In this document: one piece after another, positions 15,757 through 24,283 of the stretch
How positions within the stretch are numbered: position 1 is the stretch's first letter
How the letters are laid out: every line of letters starts with the position of its first letter
Source of the DNA: DATBGO01 sp963840095
Lineage (GTDB): Bacteria > Actinomycetota > Actinomycetes > Streptosporangiales > Streptosporangiaceae
DNA: 64,000 nt
Assembly (NCBI GenBank): GCA_963840095.1
Contig: CAWIXN010000002.1
Location: 372,001-436,000, forward strand
Direction of reading: 5' to 3'
The notes under the pieces: model-generated
Seen by the model: the letters and a program-made list of their open reading frames with translations, nothing else
Told to the model about the DNA's origin: nothing
Databases searched by the model: none
Made by a program: the position numbers and the translations under genes

Positions 15757-16896
15757 CTAGGCCGGGATGGTCAGGTGGTAGGCGCGGGCCGCGTTGCCGC
15801 TGGCGATCATCGAGGCGACCCGGATCGCGTCGTCCTCGCTCCAGTCTCCGGCGGCCACCCAGGCGCCGAGCACCCGGCTGATGGCCCGCCGCCAGAGCAG
15901 AGCGCCGAGGTAATGCAGCTCGGGCGGCCCGTACGCGTCGGACGAGAAGAGGATCTTGGAGAACGGCGCGAGCTCCAGGGTCTCGGCGACGATCGTATCG
16001 GCCCGGGCGCCGGTGTAGTGCAGCGCCAGGCCCACGTCGAAATAGACGTGCGGGAAGATCTGGGCGAGCGCGCCGGCGTGCCGGTGGAACGGGTAGCAGT
16101 GCAGGAGCATGACGGGCACGCCGAGAGGTTCGACCTGCTTCAGGAATCCGGCGGTCAGCAGCGGGTCGGCGCGGTGGAGGTCCAGGTCACGGTCGCCAAA
16201 CCCGGTGTGCAGCTGCAGCGGCAGGCCGCGGTCGGCCCCCGTCCAGAGCAGGTGCCGCAGCAGCACCTGGTCGGTCAGGCGCACCCGCCCGGTGCGCTCC
16301 GCCTCGCCCAGCCAGCGCCCGGCGGCCGCCGTGACCTCGGCCGCTGACGGCGGCTCGGGATCGAAGTCGAGCCCGGACCGGTAGGCGACAATGCTCTTCA
16401 GGCCGACCGCGGCCGCGGACCGTTCCCAGAGCGCGTCGCGGAACCGGGCGGCGAACTCCGACGCGCCGCAGCCAGACGTCGCGAGCTGCTCGGCGACCGC
16501 CTCCAAACGCACGATCTCGTCGACGCGGCTGCCGGAGACCTCGGCCATCTCGGTGAGGCTGAACGAGCCCGGCGCCTCGAAGCCGGAGTCGATGAGATAG
16601 CGCGTGACACCGCTGCCGCGCAGCAGCCGCCGGGCCACCTTGGCGCCGCCCAGCTGGGCCCGGCGGGCCAGATACTCACCCGGTGCCGCAAACGGCTCCA
16701 AGTCGAGCAGCGGAGCGCACCAGCGGCGGATAGCGAAGCCGACCTGAGAGTCGAACTGCGTCGTGCCCGGCGCGGCCGGCACGTCCCCCTCGGTAATCAG
16801 CTGCTCGAAGTCATTACTGGTCAGGTCCCCGGCCAGCGCCTGGTGGACGTGATGATCGATCAGGCTCAGCTCGCCGATTGCCGCGTCGAGATCCAT
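15757..16896 (-). CDS. Amidohydrolase-family protein (FluG N-terminal-like)
   Basis: A 379-residue amidohydrolase of the amidohydrolase-2 (TIM-barrel) group. The metal-binding start IDHHVHQAL lies at residues about 13-21. LQLHTGFGDRD and MLLHCYPFHRHA in the middle and LFSSDAYGPPELHY near residue 315 supply further His and Asp metal ligands. It begins 12 bases after the stop of the glutamine synthetase-like gene and has no good ribosome site, so it depends on coupling. The combination of this domain with a glutamine synthetase domain is found fused in fungal FluG, which suggests a joint pathway here, perhaps hydrolysing or recycling a gamma-glutamyl compound. Substrate unknown. Confidence 0.85.
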   Translation of the reverse strand: MDLDAAIGELSLIDHHVHQALAGDLTSNDFEQLITEGDVPAAPGTTQFDSQVGFAIRRWCAPLLDLEPFAAPGEYLARRAQLGGAKVARRLLRGSGVTRYLIDSGFEAPGSFSLTEMAEVSGSRVDEIVRLEAVAEQLATSGCGASEFAARFRDALWERSAAAVGLKSIVAYRSGLDFDPEPPSAAEVTAAAGRWLGEAERTGRVRLTDQVLLRHLLWTGADRGLPLQLHTGFGDRDLDLHRADPLLTAGFLKQVEPLGVPVMLLHCYPFHRHAGALAQIFPHVYFDVGLALHYTGARADTIVAETLELAPFSKILFSSDAYGPPELHYLGALLWRRAISRVLGAWVAAGDWSEDDAIRVASMIASGNAARAYHLTIPA

Positions 16897-16908
16897 GGCA
16901 CTAGGAGA

Positions 16909-18348
16909 TCAGATCTTGGTGAAGTGGTGGAAGCATTCCCAGGCCGCGTCGTGCGCGGCGAAGGCGGCCACCTCGGAGCGCTTGACCTCGAGATAGGCGC
17001 TGCGGCGCAGCGGACCTAGCGCGTCCATCAGGAGCTCGTCCGCCGCCAGGGCGTGGAGCGCTTCACCGAGGGAGGTCGGGAGCCGCCGGATGCCGCGCTC
17101 GCGCTGCTGGGCGTCGGTGAGGGTGGCCGGGTCGACGTTGACTGCCTGGCCCGGGTCGAGCTTGCCGCGGATCCCGTCCAGGCCCGCGTAGATGAATGCG
17201 CCGAGCGCCAGGTAGGGATTGGCGCTTGAATCGGACGGCTTCAGCTCCAGGTTCACCGAGCTGGCCGCGTCGCCCTGCAGCGGCGAGCAGATCCTGACGG
17301 CCGCCTCGCGGTTGTCCATCCCGTAGATGGTGTAGGCGCTGCTCCAGGACTGCGGCACCAGGCGGCGGTAGGAGTTGACGCTGGCGCAGGTGAGCGCGGT
17401 GAGTCCGGGGAGATGGGCCAGCAGGCCGCCGATGAAGTGATAGCCGAGATCGGATAGCCCGTATCGGTCCGCGGGCTGATGAAAGAGGTTGCGCTCGCCC
17501 GGGCTGCCGTCCGGATTCAGGTCAGTCAGCGAGCCGTGCAGGTGGGTGCCGTTGCCGGCCTGATCGGGAATCGGCTTGGGGGCCAAACTCGCCCACAGTC
17601 CGCGGCGGAACGCGACGCCGCGCACCGTTTCCCGGTACAGGACGTGGTTGTCAGCCGCTTGCAGGGCAGGGGCGTGCCCGATCGACATTTCCTGCTGGCC
17701 ATGGCCGAGTTCCGGATAGTAGTGCTCCACCCGCAGGCCCTGGGCATGCAGCGCGGCGAACAATTCCATCGTGTAGTCGTGGGCCAGTTGGAATCCGGTG
17801 GCCGAATAGCACAGGCTGTCGTCGACCGGCACCAGCCGGTCCGGTGCGCCGTCGCGGCCGGGTTCGCGGCGGCCCAGGGTGAACTCGGGCTCGAACGCGG
17901 CGGCGAGCCCGTAGCCCTCGGTGGCCAGCGCGGCGATCGCCTGCTTGAGGAAGGTCCGGGCGCAGGCATCCCAGGGCTGGCCGTCCGGGAGGACCAGGTC
18001 GGCGAGCATCGCAGCGGCTCCCGGAGCGTAGGGGAGCGACACGAAGGTCGCCGGATCGGGAACAATCCGGACTTCGCCGACTGGTCCCATGCCGTCGACT
18101 GGGCGGAGATCGTCGAGCATTGACATCGCCATCATGGCGACGGTGTGCCCGATGCCGCTGGTCATCCGTTCGGGAAGCCGGTCCACAGCCACGGACTTCC
18201 CCCGGATGATCCCGCCGTGATCGGCATACAGGAACCGGACCAGCGAGAGCTGGTCAGCCCGCGCCCGGGTGACAGCGTCGTGCGCTGCGCCCGCGGCGGC
18301 CGGGCCAGGCAGGCGTTCGGAGCCCGAGAGCGCGCCAGCAGATGTCAT
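16909..18348 (-). CDS. Glutamine synthetase-like gamma-glutamyl ligase (GlnA4/FluG type)
   Basis: A 479-residue member of the glutamine synthetase family, but not a standard GlnA. The N-terminus has FLYADHGGIIRGKSVAVDRL instead of the GS beta-grasp consensus. The catalytic half keeps AAAFEPEFTL, NGTHLHGSLTDLN (variant of the GS ATP-binding GSGxHxHxS), NSYRRLVPQSWSS and LELKPSDSSANPYLALGAFI. Relatives ligate glutamate to amines such as polyamines or ethanolamine (GlnA2/A3/A4 in Streptomyces) rather than to ammonia. Its ATG overlaps the stop of the upstream MFS gene by 4 bases, and the amidohydrolase follows at 12 bases. I infer an import, ligation and hydrolysis module for an amine or amide. 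Confidence 0.88.
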   Translation of the reverse strand: MTSAGALSGSERLPGPAAAGAAHDAVTRARADQLSLVRFLYADHGGIIRGKSVAVDRLPERMTSGIGHTVAMMAMSMLDDLRPVDGMGPVGEVRIVPDPATFVSLPYAPGAAAMLADLVLPDGQPWDACARTFLKQAIAALATEGYGLAAAFEPEFTLGRREPGRDGAPDRLVPVDDSLCYSATGFQLAHDYTMELFAALHAQGLRVEHYYPELGHGQQEMSIGHAPALQAADNHVLYRETVRGVAFRRGLWASLAPKPIPDQAGNGTHLHGSLTDLNPDGSPGERNLFHQPADRYGLSDLGYHFIGGLLAHLPGLTALTCASVNSYRRLVPQSWSSAYTIYGMDNREAAVRICSPLQGDAASSVNLELKPSDSSANPYLALGAFIYAGLDGIRGKLDPGQAVNVDPATLTDAQQRERGIRRLPTSLGEALHALAADELLMDALGPLRRSAYLEVKRSEVAAFAAHDAAWECFHHFTKI

Positions 18349-20294
18349 GCCTCAGGGGTAGCACGCCCTCCGCCGGCCCGTACAGCCGGCTGGGTTCCGT
18401 CGGGCTGCTGGGCCCCGTCGGCCGGCTGGATGCCGTCGGCCGGCTGGATGCCGTCGGCCGGCTGGGCGCCTTCGGGCCGGGCGCCGTTCGCCCGCAGCCG
18501 CCGAGGTCCAGTCGGGGCTGCGCTTTCCGGCCCGGCAGGCAAGCCCTGGTCCTCGTGGACATACCTGCCGCCGCGCATCGCAGAGGCGCCCGCCGCGATC
18601 ACCAGCAGGCCCATCGCCGTAGCGAACACGATGACCAGGCCATGATGGAACGGCTGGGAGATCAGCTGCGGGAAGAAATCCCGGCCGGTGAGGACCGCGG
18701 CATTGTGAGCAGGCAGCCGGGCGAGCACCCCGCTCGGCCCGAGCAGCAGCTTGACTGGGTTCTCGCCCAGGAACGCGGCGAACAGGCTGCCGACCGGGGG
18801 CAGGTTCCCCACTTGCACCGCGACCGCGTGCGGCACGCCCTGCGCCGTCAGCCCGCTGGTCAGGGTCTTGGGCAGGGTCGAAGCCAGCCCGGCGATCATC
18901 AGCGAGAAGAAGATGCCGATCGACAGCACGAAGCCGGAGTTCTGGAACGTGGCCAGCATGCCCGACGCGGCACCGCGCTGCCGGGCCGGGACGCTGTTCA
19001 TGATGGCGGCGGCGTTCGGTGCGGAGAACAGGCCCATCCCGGCCCCGGCCAGGAAAATCAAGATCGCGAAAAACGGGTAACGGAAGTCGGTCGGCACCAG
19101 CAGTAGCCCGCCGAACGCGGCGGCAGACAACAGGAGCCCGCCGGAGGCGAATGCGCGCGCGCCGTGCTTGTCGGACAGCCAGCCGGACAGCGGGCCCGAG
19201 GTGACGAAGCCGACCGTCAGCGGCAGCAGGTAGATACCTGACCACAGCGGAGTGTCGGTGAAGGAGTAGCCGTGCAGCAGCAGCCAGATCCCCTGCAGCC
19301 AGATGATCAGCATGAACTGCAGGCCGCCGCGGGCGATCGAGGCCAGCAGCGTGGCCGCGTTGCCGGCCGCGAAGGCCCGGATCTTCATGAGCTTCAGGTC
19401 GAACATCGGCTGGCTGACCCGCAGCTCGACGAAGCAGAACACGGTCAGCAGCACCACGCCGCCGATCAGGCCGGACAGCACGAGCGGACTCGTCCAGCCC
19501 ATCGCGTGCCCGCCGTAGGGCTGGATGCCGTAAGTGATCCCGACCAGCACCCCGATCAGCCCGAGAGCAAAGGTGATGTTGCCCAGCCAGTCGATCCGCG
19601 CCCTGGTCCGCAGGCCGACCTCGCGCAGGCTGAAGTAGGACCAGACGGTGCCGACGAGCCCGATCGGCACCGAGACGATGAACACGAGCCGCCAGTCAAC
19701 CGCGGCCAGCAGGCCGCCCAGGATCAGGCCGATGAACGAGCCTGAGATTCCCGCGACCTGGTTGATCCCCATGGCCATGCCGCGCTCGCTGGCCGGGAAG
19801 GCATCGGTCAGGATGGCGGGCGAGTTCGCCATCAGCATGGCTCCGCCGATGGCCTGGATCACCCGGAAGCCGATCAGCCACATCGCTCCGGCAGGCCCGA
19901 TGAACGGGTCGAACGGGAGAGCCAGCGCAGCGAGCCCGAAGATCGCGAAGCCGGCGTTGTACATCCGGACCCGGCCATAGATGTCACCCAGGCGTCCCAG
20001 CGTGACCACCAGCACCGCGGACACCACCAGGTAGCCCATCAGCATCCAGAGCAGGTAGCTCACGTTGCCGGGCGTCAGCGGGTTCAGCTGGATCCCGCGG
20101 AAGATCGCGGGCAGGGCGATGATCACGATCGACGCATTGACCGTGGCGGCCAGCATGCCGAGCGTGGTGTTGGACAGCGCCACCCACTTATAGTGGGTGT
20201 CGCGCAGGCCTGGCGATCCTGGCCGCGCAGTCGCAGGCGCCGCCCACGGGGCGGGCGCCGGGCCGGTCGCGGCGCCATCCGTCGGCTCGGCCAC
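18345..20294 (-). CDS. MFS transporter, DHA2-like (14 TM)
   Basis: A 649-residue multi-spanning major facilitator. The first helix segment (YKWVALSNTTLGMLAATVNA) is followed by LGRLGDIYGRVRMYNAGF (MFS loop 2-3 signature), GFRVIQAIGGAMLMANSPAI (motif typical of the DHA2 drug:H+ antiporters), and further helices to about residue 590. The C-terminal 50 residues are a low-complexity tail of QPADGI repeats. The start is GTG 20294 behind GAGGAGG. It is the first gene of the operon with the glutamine synthetase-like and amidohydrolase genes (4-base overlap), so it may carry the substrate or product of that pathway rather than a drug. Confidence 0.88.
   Translation of the reverse strand: MAEPTDGAATGPAPAPWAAPATARPGSPGLRDTHYKWVALSNTTLGMLAATVNASIVIIALPAIFRGIQLNPLTPGNVSYLLWMLMGYLVVSAVLVVTLGRLGDIYGRVRMYNAGFAIFGLAALALPFDPFIGPAGAMWLIGFRVIQAIGGAMLMANSPAILTDAFPASERGMAMGINQVAGISGSFIGLILGGLLAAVDWRLVFIVSVPIGLVGTVWSYFSLREVGLRTRARIDWLGNITFALGLIGVLVGITYGIQPYGGHAMGWTSPLVLSGLIGGVVLLTVFCFVELRVSQPMFDLKLMKIRAFAAGNAATLLASIARGGLQFMLIIWLQGIWLLLHGYSFTDTPLWSGIYLLPLTVGFVTSGPLSGWLSDKHGARAFASGGLLLSAAAFGGLLLVPTDFRYPFFAILIFLAGAGMGLFSAPNAAAIMNSVPARQRGAASGMLATFQNSGFVLSIGIFFSLMIAGLASTLPKTLTSGLTAQGVPHAVAVQVGNLPPVGSLFAAFLGENPVKLLLGPSGVLARLPAHNAAVLTGRDFFPQLISQPFHHGLVIVFATAMGLLVIAAGASAMRGGRYVHEDQGLPAGPESAAPTGPRRLRANGARPEGAQPADGIQPADGIQPADGAQQPDGTQPAVRAGGGRATPEA
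18405..18478 (-). repeat. 21-bp repeats in the MFS C-terminal tail
   Basis: Tandem, in-frame copies of a 21-base unit coding IQPADG-type heptads (consensus GGCTGGATGCCGTCGGCC plus three bases on the plus strand). Two to three units are near-identical and the outer ones have drifted. Confidence 0.7.
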
Positions 20295-20471
20295 CTGCAG
20301 CCTCCTCAGCTCTTCTCAATATACGAGCTGTCTGAATACTTGCTATGACCAAACTAACAGGTGCGGCGGACTCCAGCCAGCGCCTGATACCGTCCGGGCC
20401 GGACGATCGGGCAGGTCAGGCAACCAGGGAAACGCAATCTGGCCGCCAGCCGAACGCGATATCGTCGCGCC

Positions 20472-21425
20472 ATGCTTGATCGAATGCGGGAACTGATCGG
20501 CCGGTCGGTAACGCACTTATTGCCAGGTGTCGACGTGGCTAGCTATCAGGGGTCGCCCGGCCAGTGGGCCGGCGAGGCCGGGAAGATCTCCTGGGCGGCG
20601 GTGAAGTTCACCGAGCTGCAGCCCCCCGCGACGGCGCCGGTGCCGTACGTCAACCCCGATGCCGCTGCCGACTGGGCTTACCTGCAGAAGGAGAAGCTCG
20701 GGCGGATGGCGTACCTGTTCGCGCATCCGTCGGTGAGCGTGGCAGCGACCGTTGATCTGTTCGCCAGCGAGGTCAACAAGCTCGGCCTGGCGGATGAGGA
20801 TGCCATCGCCCTTGACCTCGAGGTCACCGACGGCCTCGGGCCTACCGGGGTGGATGCGTGGTCGGCCGAGCTCATGGCCGCGCTGGAAAAGAAATACCAG
20901 CGGAAGCCGGTTTTATACACCTACATCAGTTTCGCCGAGGCAGGGAACTGCGCTCACCTGGCGGAATATCCGCTCTGGATCTCAAATCCCTCGCAACCGG
21001 CGGGAAAGCCGCAGGTCCCGGCGCCATGGAAGACGTGGGCGATTCACCAGTACTCCACGACGAGCGGTCAGATCGACCGTGACGTGGCCAACTATCCGAG
21101 CGTGGCCGCGATGACAGCGGCGCTAGGGAAGCCGAGGAGACCGGGCATGGAGAACATCGGCGGGTCGATCGACGCGGCGCTATCCTCGGCCCGCTGGCCT
21201 GACGGGACGACCATGGTCGCCGGCCTCGGGACAGACGGCTACGTGCAGGTGCGGAGGTTCGTGAACGGCGCCTGGAATCCCTGGCATAACGTCAGCCCCA
21301 CCAAGGCCAGGGGAGCGCCGGGGCTGCTGGCCTGGGGCACCAATCAGGGCCAGTTGTTTTACACCGACGACTCGGGCCAGGTGATCGTGCTGGGCAGTAC
21401 GGACACCGGCAAGACCTGGAGCTGA
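20472..21425 (+). CDS. GH25-family lysozyme-like protein
   Basis: A 317-residue protein with an N-terminal glycoside hydrolase family 25 domain (about residues 15-215): GVDVASYQGSPGQW with the first active-site Asp, AVKFTELQ, MAYLFAHPSVS, IALDLEVTDG (catalytic DxE), VLYTYISFAE and WAIHQYSTTSGQIDRDVAN. A C-terminal extension of about 90 residues (from GGSIDAALSSARWPDGT) resembles one or two blades of a beta-propeller-like repeat (VQVRRFVNGAWNPWHNV). No signal peptide is visible, which is odd for a muramidase; it could use a non-classical route. It is divergent from the MFS operon. The 177-base spacer contains AT-rich runs (CAATATACGAG, AATACTTGCTATGAC) likely to be promoter elements. ATG at 20472; RBS is weak. 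Confidence 0.8.
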   Translation: MLDRMRELIGRSVTHLLPGVDVASYQGSPGQWAGEAGKISWAAVKFTELQPPATAPVPYVNPDAAADWAYLQKEKLGRMAYLFAHPSVSVAATVDLFASEVNKLGLADEDAIALDLEVTDGLGPTGVDAWSAELMAALEKKYQRKPVLYTYISFAEAGNCAHLAEYPLWISNPSQPAGKPQVPAPWKTWAIHQYSTTSGQIDRDVANYPSVAAMTAALGKPRRPGMENIGGSIDAALSSARWPDGTTMVAGLGTDGYVQVRRFVNGAWNPWHNVSPTKARGAPGLLAWGTNQGQLFYTDDSGQVIVLGSTDTGKTWS

Positions 21426-21526
21426 GCCAGGCCCACGGCAGCCGGGCCCCGGGCGGGGGGGTCTGGTCGTACCGCCCTGGATTTTTCGCGGAAAGCCGGC
21501 CCGGCCCGGTCCGGTATCTTCGTGGT

Positions 21527-22120
21527 GTGAGTTCCCGCCCAGGCCCGCACGAGCTGCGCGCATCGGACGCCGACCGGGAGCGCGTGGTCGCGCTCCTCAG
21601 CCAGGCGGCAGGCGATGGGCGGCTGACTCTCGGTGAGCACGCCGAACGCACCGAGCGCGCCTACACGGCCCGGACCCTGGGCGAGCTCGCCGCGCTGACT
21701 ACTGATCTCGCGGTGCCCTCCGCTCAGCCGATCCGCCTGGACTCGAGGCGCTCGGTGACCGCGCTGTTCGGCAAGGAGCGGCGCGACGGGCGCTGGGTCG
21801 TGCCGGAGAGCCTCACCGTGGCCGCGATCTTCGGCGAGGTCGTCCTGGATCTGCGCGAGGCCCTGCTCCAGTCCAGCCGGATCATCCTGATGGCCACGGT
21901 GATCGGCGGGACCGTTCAGCTGATCGTCCCCGAGGGGGTCGCTGTCGAGCTGACGGGCAGCTCGGTTCTCACCAGGAGTAGCGGCATCGGCGGCGGGCCG
22001 CCGTCGCCGGGAATGCCAGTGATCGAGATCCGGGCCATGGCCATCGGGGGCAAGATCAAGGCCGTCGTACCGCGCCGGTCCCGGTGGCGCTGGCCAAACC
22101 GCCGCGGGGAAGCAAGGTAG
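21527..22120 (+). CDS. DUF1707-domain protein
   Basis: A 197-residue protein with the actinobacterial DUF1707 domain at residues about 9-62 (LRASDADRERVVALLSQAAG, DGRLTLGEHAERTERAYTAR, TLGELAALTTDL). A second domain follows, with VTALFGKERRDGRW, LTVAAIFGEVVLDLREA and VIGGTVQLIVPEGVAVELTG, resembling the cell-wall-active antibiotic response (YvqF/LiaF C-terminal) beta-helix. No membrane helix is present. The role is unknown; such proteins often accompany envelope stress genes. The GTG start follows the -10-like TATCTTCGT closely, so the message may be nearly leaderless. Confidence 0.83.
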   Translation: MSSRPGPHELRASDADRERVVALLSQAAGDGRLTLGEHAERTERAYTARTLGELAALTTDLAVPSAQPIRLDSRRSVTALFGKERRDGRWVVPESLTVAAIFGEVVLDLREALLQSSRIILMATVIGGTVQLIVPEGVAVELTGSSVLTRSSGIGGGPPSPGMPVIEIRAMAIGGKIKAVVPRRSRWRWPNRRGEAR

Positions 22121-22142
22121 GGCGCCCGGCGCTGCCCCCGGA

Positions 22143-23204
22143 TCAGCCGGTGGCGTCGAAATCGATGGCGCTGTATGCGTTCAGCTTCCACAGCTGGTGC
22201 TCGCTGTGGATGTTGCGGAGGGTACCGGAACGGGCGCGCATCACCAGCGAGTGCGTCGTCGCCCCGCCCGAGGCGTACCGGACTCCGGCCATCAGCTCCC
22301 CGTCAGTGATCCCGGTGGCGGCAAAAAACGCGTCGTCGGAGGCGACCAGGTCATCGGTGGTCAGCACCCGGTCAAGATCGTGACCCGCCGCCACCGCACG
22401 CTCGCGCTCGGCGTCATCCCGGGGCGCGAGCTTGCCGAGGATGACGCCGCCCAGGCATTTGATCGCGCAGGCCGAGATGATGCCCTCCGGGGTCCCGCCG
22501 GTCCCGAGCAGCAGGTCGACCCCGGTGCCCTCGCGCGCCGCCATGATCGCGCCAGCGACATCGCCGTCGGTGATGAGCTTGATCCGCGCACCAGCCGCGC
22601 GTACCTGCGAGATCAGTTCCTGGTGCCGGGGACGATCAAGGATTACCACCGTGACGTCGTGCGGGGAGCAGCGCTTCGCGCGCGCCACCGCGGCGATGTT
22701 GTCAGCGGGCGACGCCTCCACGTCCACGACGTCAGCGGCCTGCTCCCCGGTCACCAGCTTGTCCATATAGAAGACCGCCGATGGGTCGTACATGGAGCCG
22801 CGGGCGCTGACCGCGATCACCGAGATGGCATTCGGCATCCCGTTGGCGGCGAGCCTGGTGCCGTCGATCGGGTCGACCGCCACGTCACAGGCCGGCCCGC
22901 TACCGTCGCCGATCTCCTCGCCGTTGTACAGCATCGGCGCGTGGTCTTTCTCGCCCTCGCCGATGACCACCACGCCCTTCATGGACACGGTGTTGACGAG
23001 CAGCCGCATGGCGTTCACGGCCGCGGCGTCGGCTCCGTTCTTGTCACCGCGGCCTACCCACCGGGCAGACGCCATCGCACCTGCCTCAGTGACCCTCGCG
23101 AGCTCGAGTGCCAGGTTCCGGTCAGGCGCGTGCCGGCCAGGCAGCGGTCCCGCCTGGTAGACGGGCGGCGTCGCTGGCATGGCAGGGGGCTGGTTCTCGG
23201 TCAT
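22143..23204 (-). CDS. glpX: Class II fructose-1,6-bisphosphatase
   Basis: A 353-residue GlpX-type phosphatase, the usual gluconeogenic fructose-bisphosphatase of actinobacteria. It has RNLALELARVTEAGAMASAR at the start, IGEGEKDHAPMLYNGEEIGDG, and the metal/phosphate signature VAVDPIDGTRLAANGMPNAI near residue 110. LLGTGGTPEGIISACAIKCL lies in the C-terminal half. Length and motif order are normal. It is convergent with the DUF1707 gene, 22 bases apart. A 106-base spacer separates its ATG (23204) from the divergent TetR-type regulator. Confidence 0.95.
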   Translation of the reverse strand: MTENQPPAMPATPPVYQAGPLPGRHAPDRNLALELARVTEAGAMASARWVGRGDKNGADAAAVNAMRLLVNTVSMKGVVVIGEGEKDHAPMLYNGEEIGDGSGPACDVAVDPIDGTRLAANGMPNAISVIAVSARGSMYDPSAVFYMDKLVTGEQAADVVDVEASPADNIAAVARAKRCSPHDVTVVILDRPRHQELISQVRAAGARIKLITDGDVAGAIMAAREGTGVDLLLGTGGTPEGIISACAIKCLGGVILGKLAPRDDAERERAVAAGHDLDRVLTTDDLVASDDAFFAATGITDGELMAGVRYASGGATTHSLVMRARSGTLRNIHSEHQLWKLNAYSAIDFDATG

Positions 23205-23310
23205 GGCGGATGCGGTTTCCCTTCGGCCGTGATGGAATCCTATGTACTCGGCTGGCGGGCGGAGCCTTGAGGTTCGAGCGGCCGGCCGTCAAGGAGTACT
23301 GCAGAGCGGT

Positions 23311-23928
23311 ATGACAACAGATCAGGCGCAGCCCGCAAGCCATCCCGCTGCCCGGCCGTCGGAGCGCGGGGCCGCAACGCGGACCGCGCTGCTGAGGGCG
23401 GCCAGGGAGACTTTTCTCGCCGTGGGCTACGCGCAAGCCGGCGTGACCGAGATCGTCGCCCGGGCCGGCGCGAGCGTAGGTAGCCTTTATCACCATTTCT
23501 CCGGGAAAGCCGACCTCTATCTCGCATTGTTCGAGGAACTGCACGACGACCAGGCTAAGCGGACCCGCCAGGCAGTGCGCGGTGCGAGGGAGGACGGCGT
23601 CAGCGATCCGCGACAGCTTTTCCTGGTCGGTGCGCGAGCGTACCTGGATAGATGCCTGGAGCAGCGGGAGCTGGCCTCGCTGTTCGTCCGGGGCGATGGG
23701 CCGCCCGGGTTCGACCTGGTGATGCGAGAGCGGCTGGCTGAATGGGTGAGCAAGAACGCTGACTTCTTCGCCCGTAGCGGCGAGCCGCATGACCAGGCCG
23801 CTGCCGTGGTGACCACCGGGGCGCTGATGCTCGCTGTCGCCGAGGTCTCGCTCAGCTCCGACACAGAGCGCGCAGCGGCGATAGCGGACGGGGTGATCGA
23901 GGTCCTGTCCAGGCTGGACTACCCGTGA
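23311..23928 (+). CDS. TetR-family transcriptional regulator
   Basis: A 205-residue TetR-type repressor. The N-terminal helix-turn-helix is complete: TRTALLRAARETFLAVGYAQ, AGVTEIVARAGASVGSLYHH and FSGKADLYLALF. The C-terminal ligand domain is unassigned. I chose the ATG at 23311 (MTTDQAQ); the frame stays open upstream to 23242 but that is unlike the family. AAGGAG lies 14 bases before the ATG, farther than ideal. Being divergent from glpX it could regulate glpX or itself. The ligand is unknown. Confidence 0.87.
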   Translation: MTTDQAQPASHPAARPSERGAATRTALLRAARETFLAVGYAQAGVTEIVARAGASVGSLYHHFSGKADLYLALFEELHDDQAKRTRQAVRGAREDGVSDPRQLFLVGARAYLDRCLEQRELASLFVRGDGPPGFDLVMRERLAEWVSKNADFFARSGEPHDQAAAVVTTGALMLAVAEVSLSSDTERAAAIADGVIEVLSRLDYP

Positions 23929-23961
23929 CCGGCACGGGCTGGCTGGCTGGCCTGGGCGCCT

Positions 23962-23995
23962 GCTAGCGGTCGCCCGCAGCAAGGCGGCCGCTAGC
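23962..23995. terminator. Hairpin between convergent tetR-type gene and xseB
   Basis: GCTAGCGGTCGCC pairs with GGCGGCCGCTAGC (12 of 13 positions) across an 8-base loop, in the 73-base gap between two convergent genes. A good candidate for a bidirectional terminator. Confidence 0.6.
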
Positions 23996-24001
23996 TGCGG
24001 C

Positions 24002-24265
24002 TTAGAAGGGCGCAGCGGGGTCGCCGGCCTCGTCGGTCCGCGGTGCCATCGCCGCGGCCAGCCGCGCACGGGCGCCTTCCAGCCACTCGGTGCAGACCGC
24101 GGCGAGGCGCTCGCCGCGCTCCCACAGTTCCAATGACTGTTCCAGGGTCAGCCCGCCCGCTTCGAGCCGCTTGACCAGCTCGGTCAGCTCGTCGCGCGCC
24201 TGCTCGTAAGCGGGACGCTTGGCCGGTGGCCGCGGTGCGGCCGGATCGCCGTCAGGTGCCGTCAC
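24002..24265 (-). CDS. xseB: Exonuclease VII small subunit
   Basis: An 87-residue XseB. The family core is YEQARDELTELVKRLEAGGL, TLEQSLELWERGERLAAVCT and EWLEGARARL; small subunits coil around the XseA arms and are needed for exonuclease VII, which degrades single-stranded DNA into oligonucleotides. Its usual neighbour xseA is present on the same strand, but a 2-kb acyltransferase gene lies between them. It starts 18 bases after the acyltransferase stop, so it is probably still in the same transcript. Confidence 0.93.
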   Translation of the reverse strand: MTAPDGDPAAPRPPAKRPAYEQARDELTELVKRLEAGGLTLEQSLELWERGERLAAVCTEWLEGARARLAAAMAPRTDEAGDPAAPF

Positions 24266-24283
24266 GATCTCACCCTAATGCCG

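Noticed and set aside
18342..19106. 254-codon plus-strand frame at the MFS 3' end
   Set aside because: Arises from the GC-rich repeat tail of the transporter read backwards; no ribosome site or family features.
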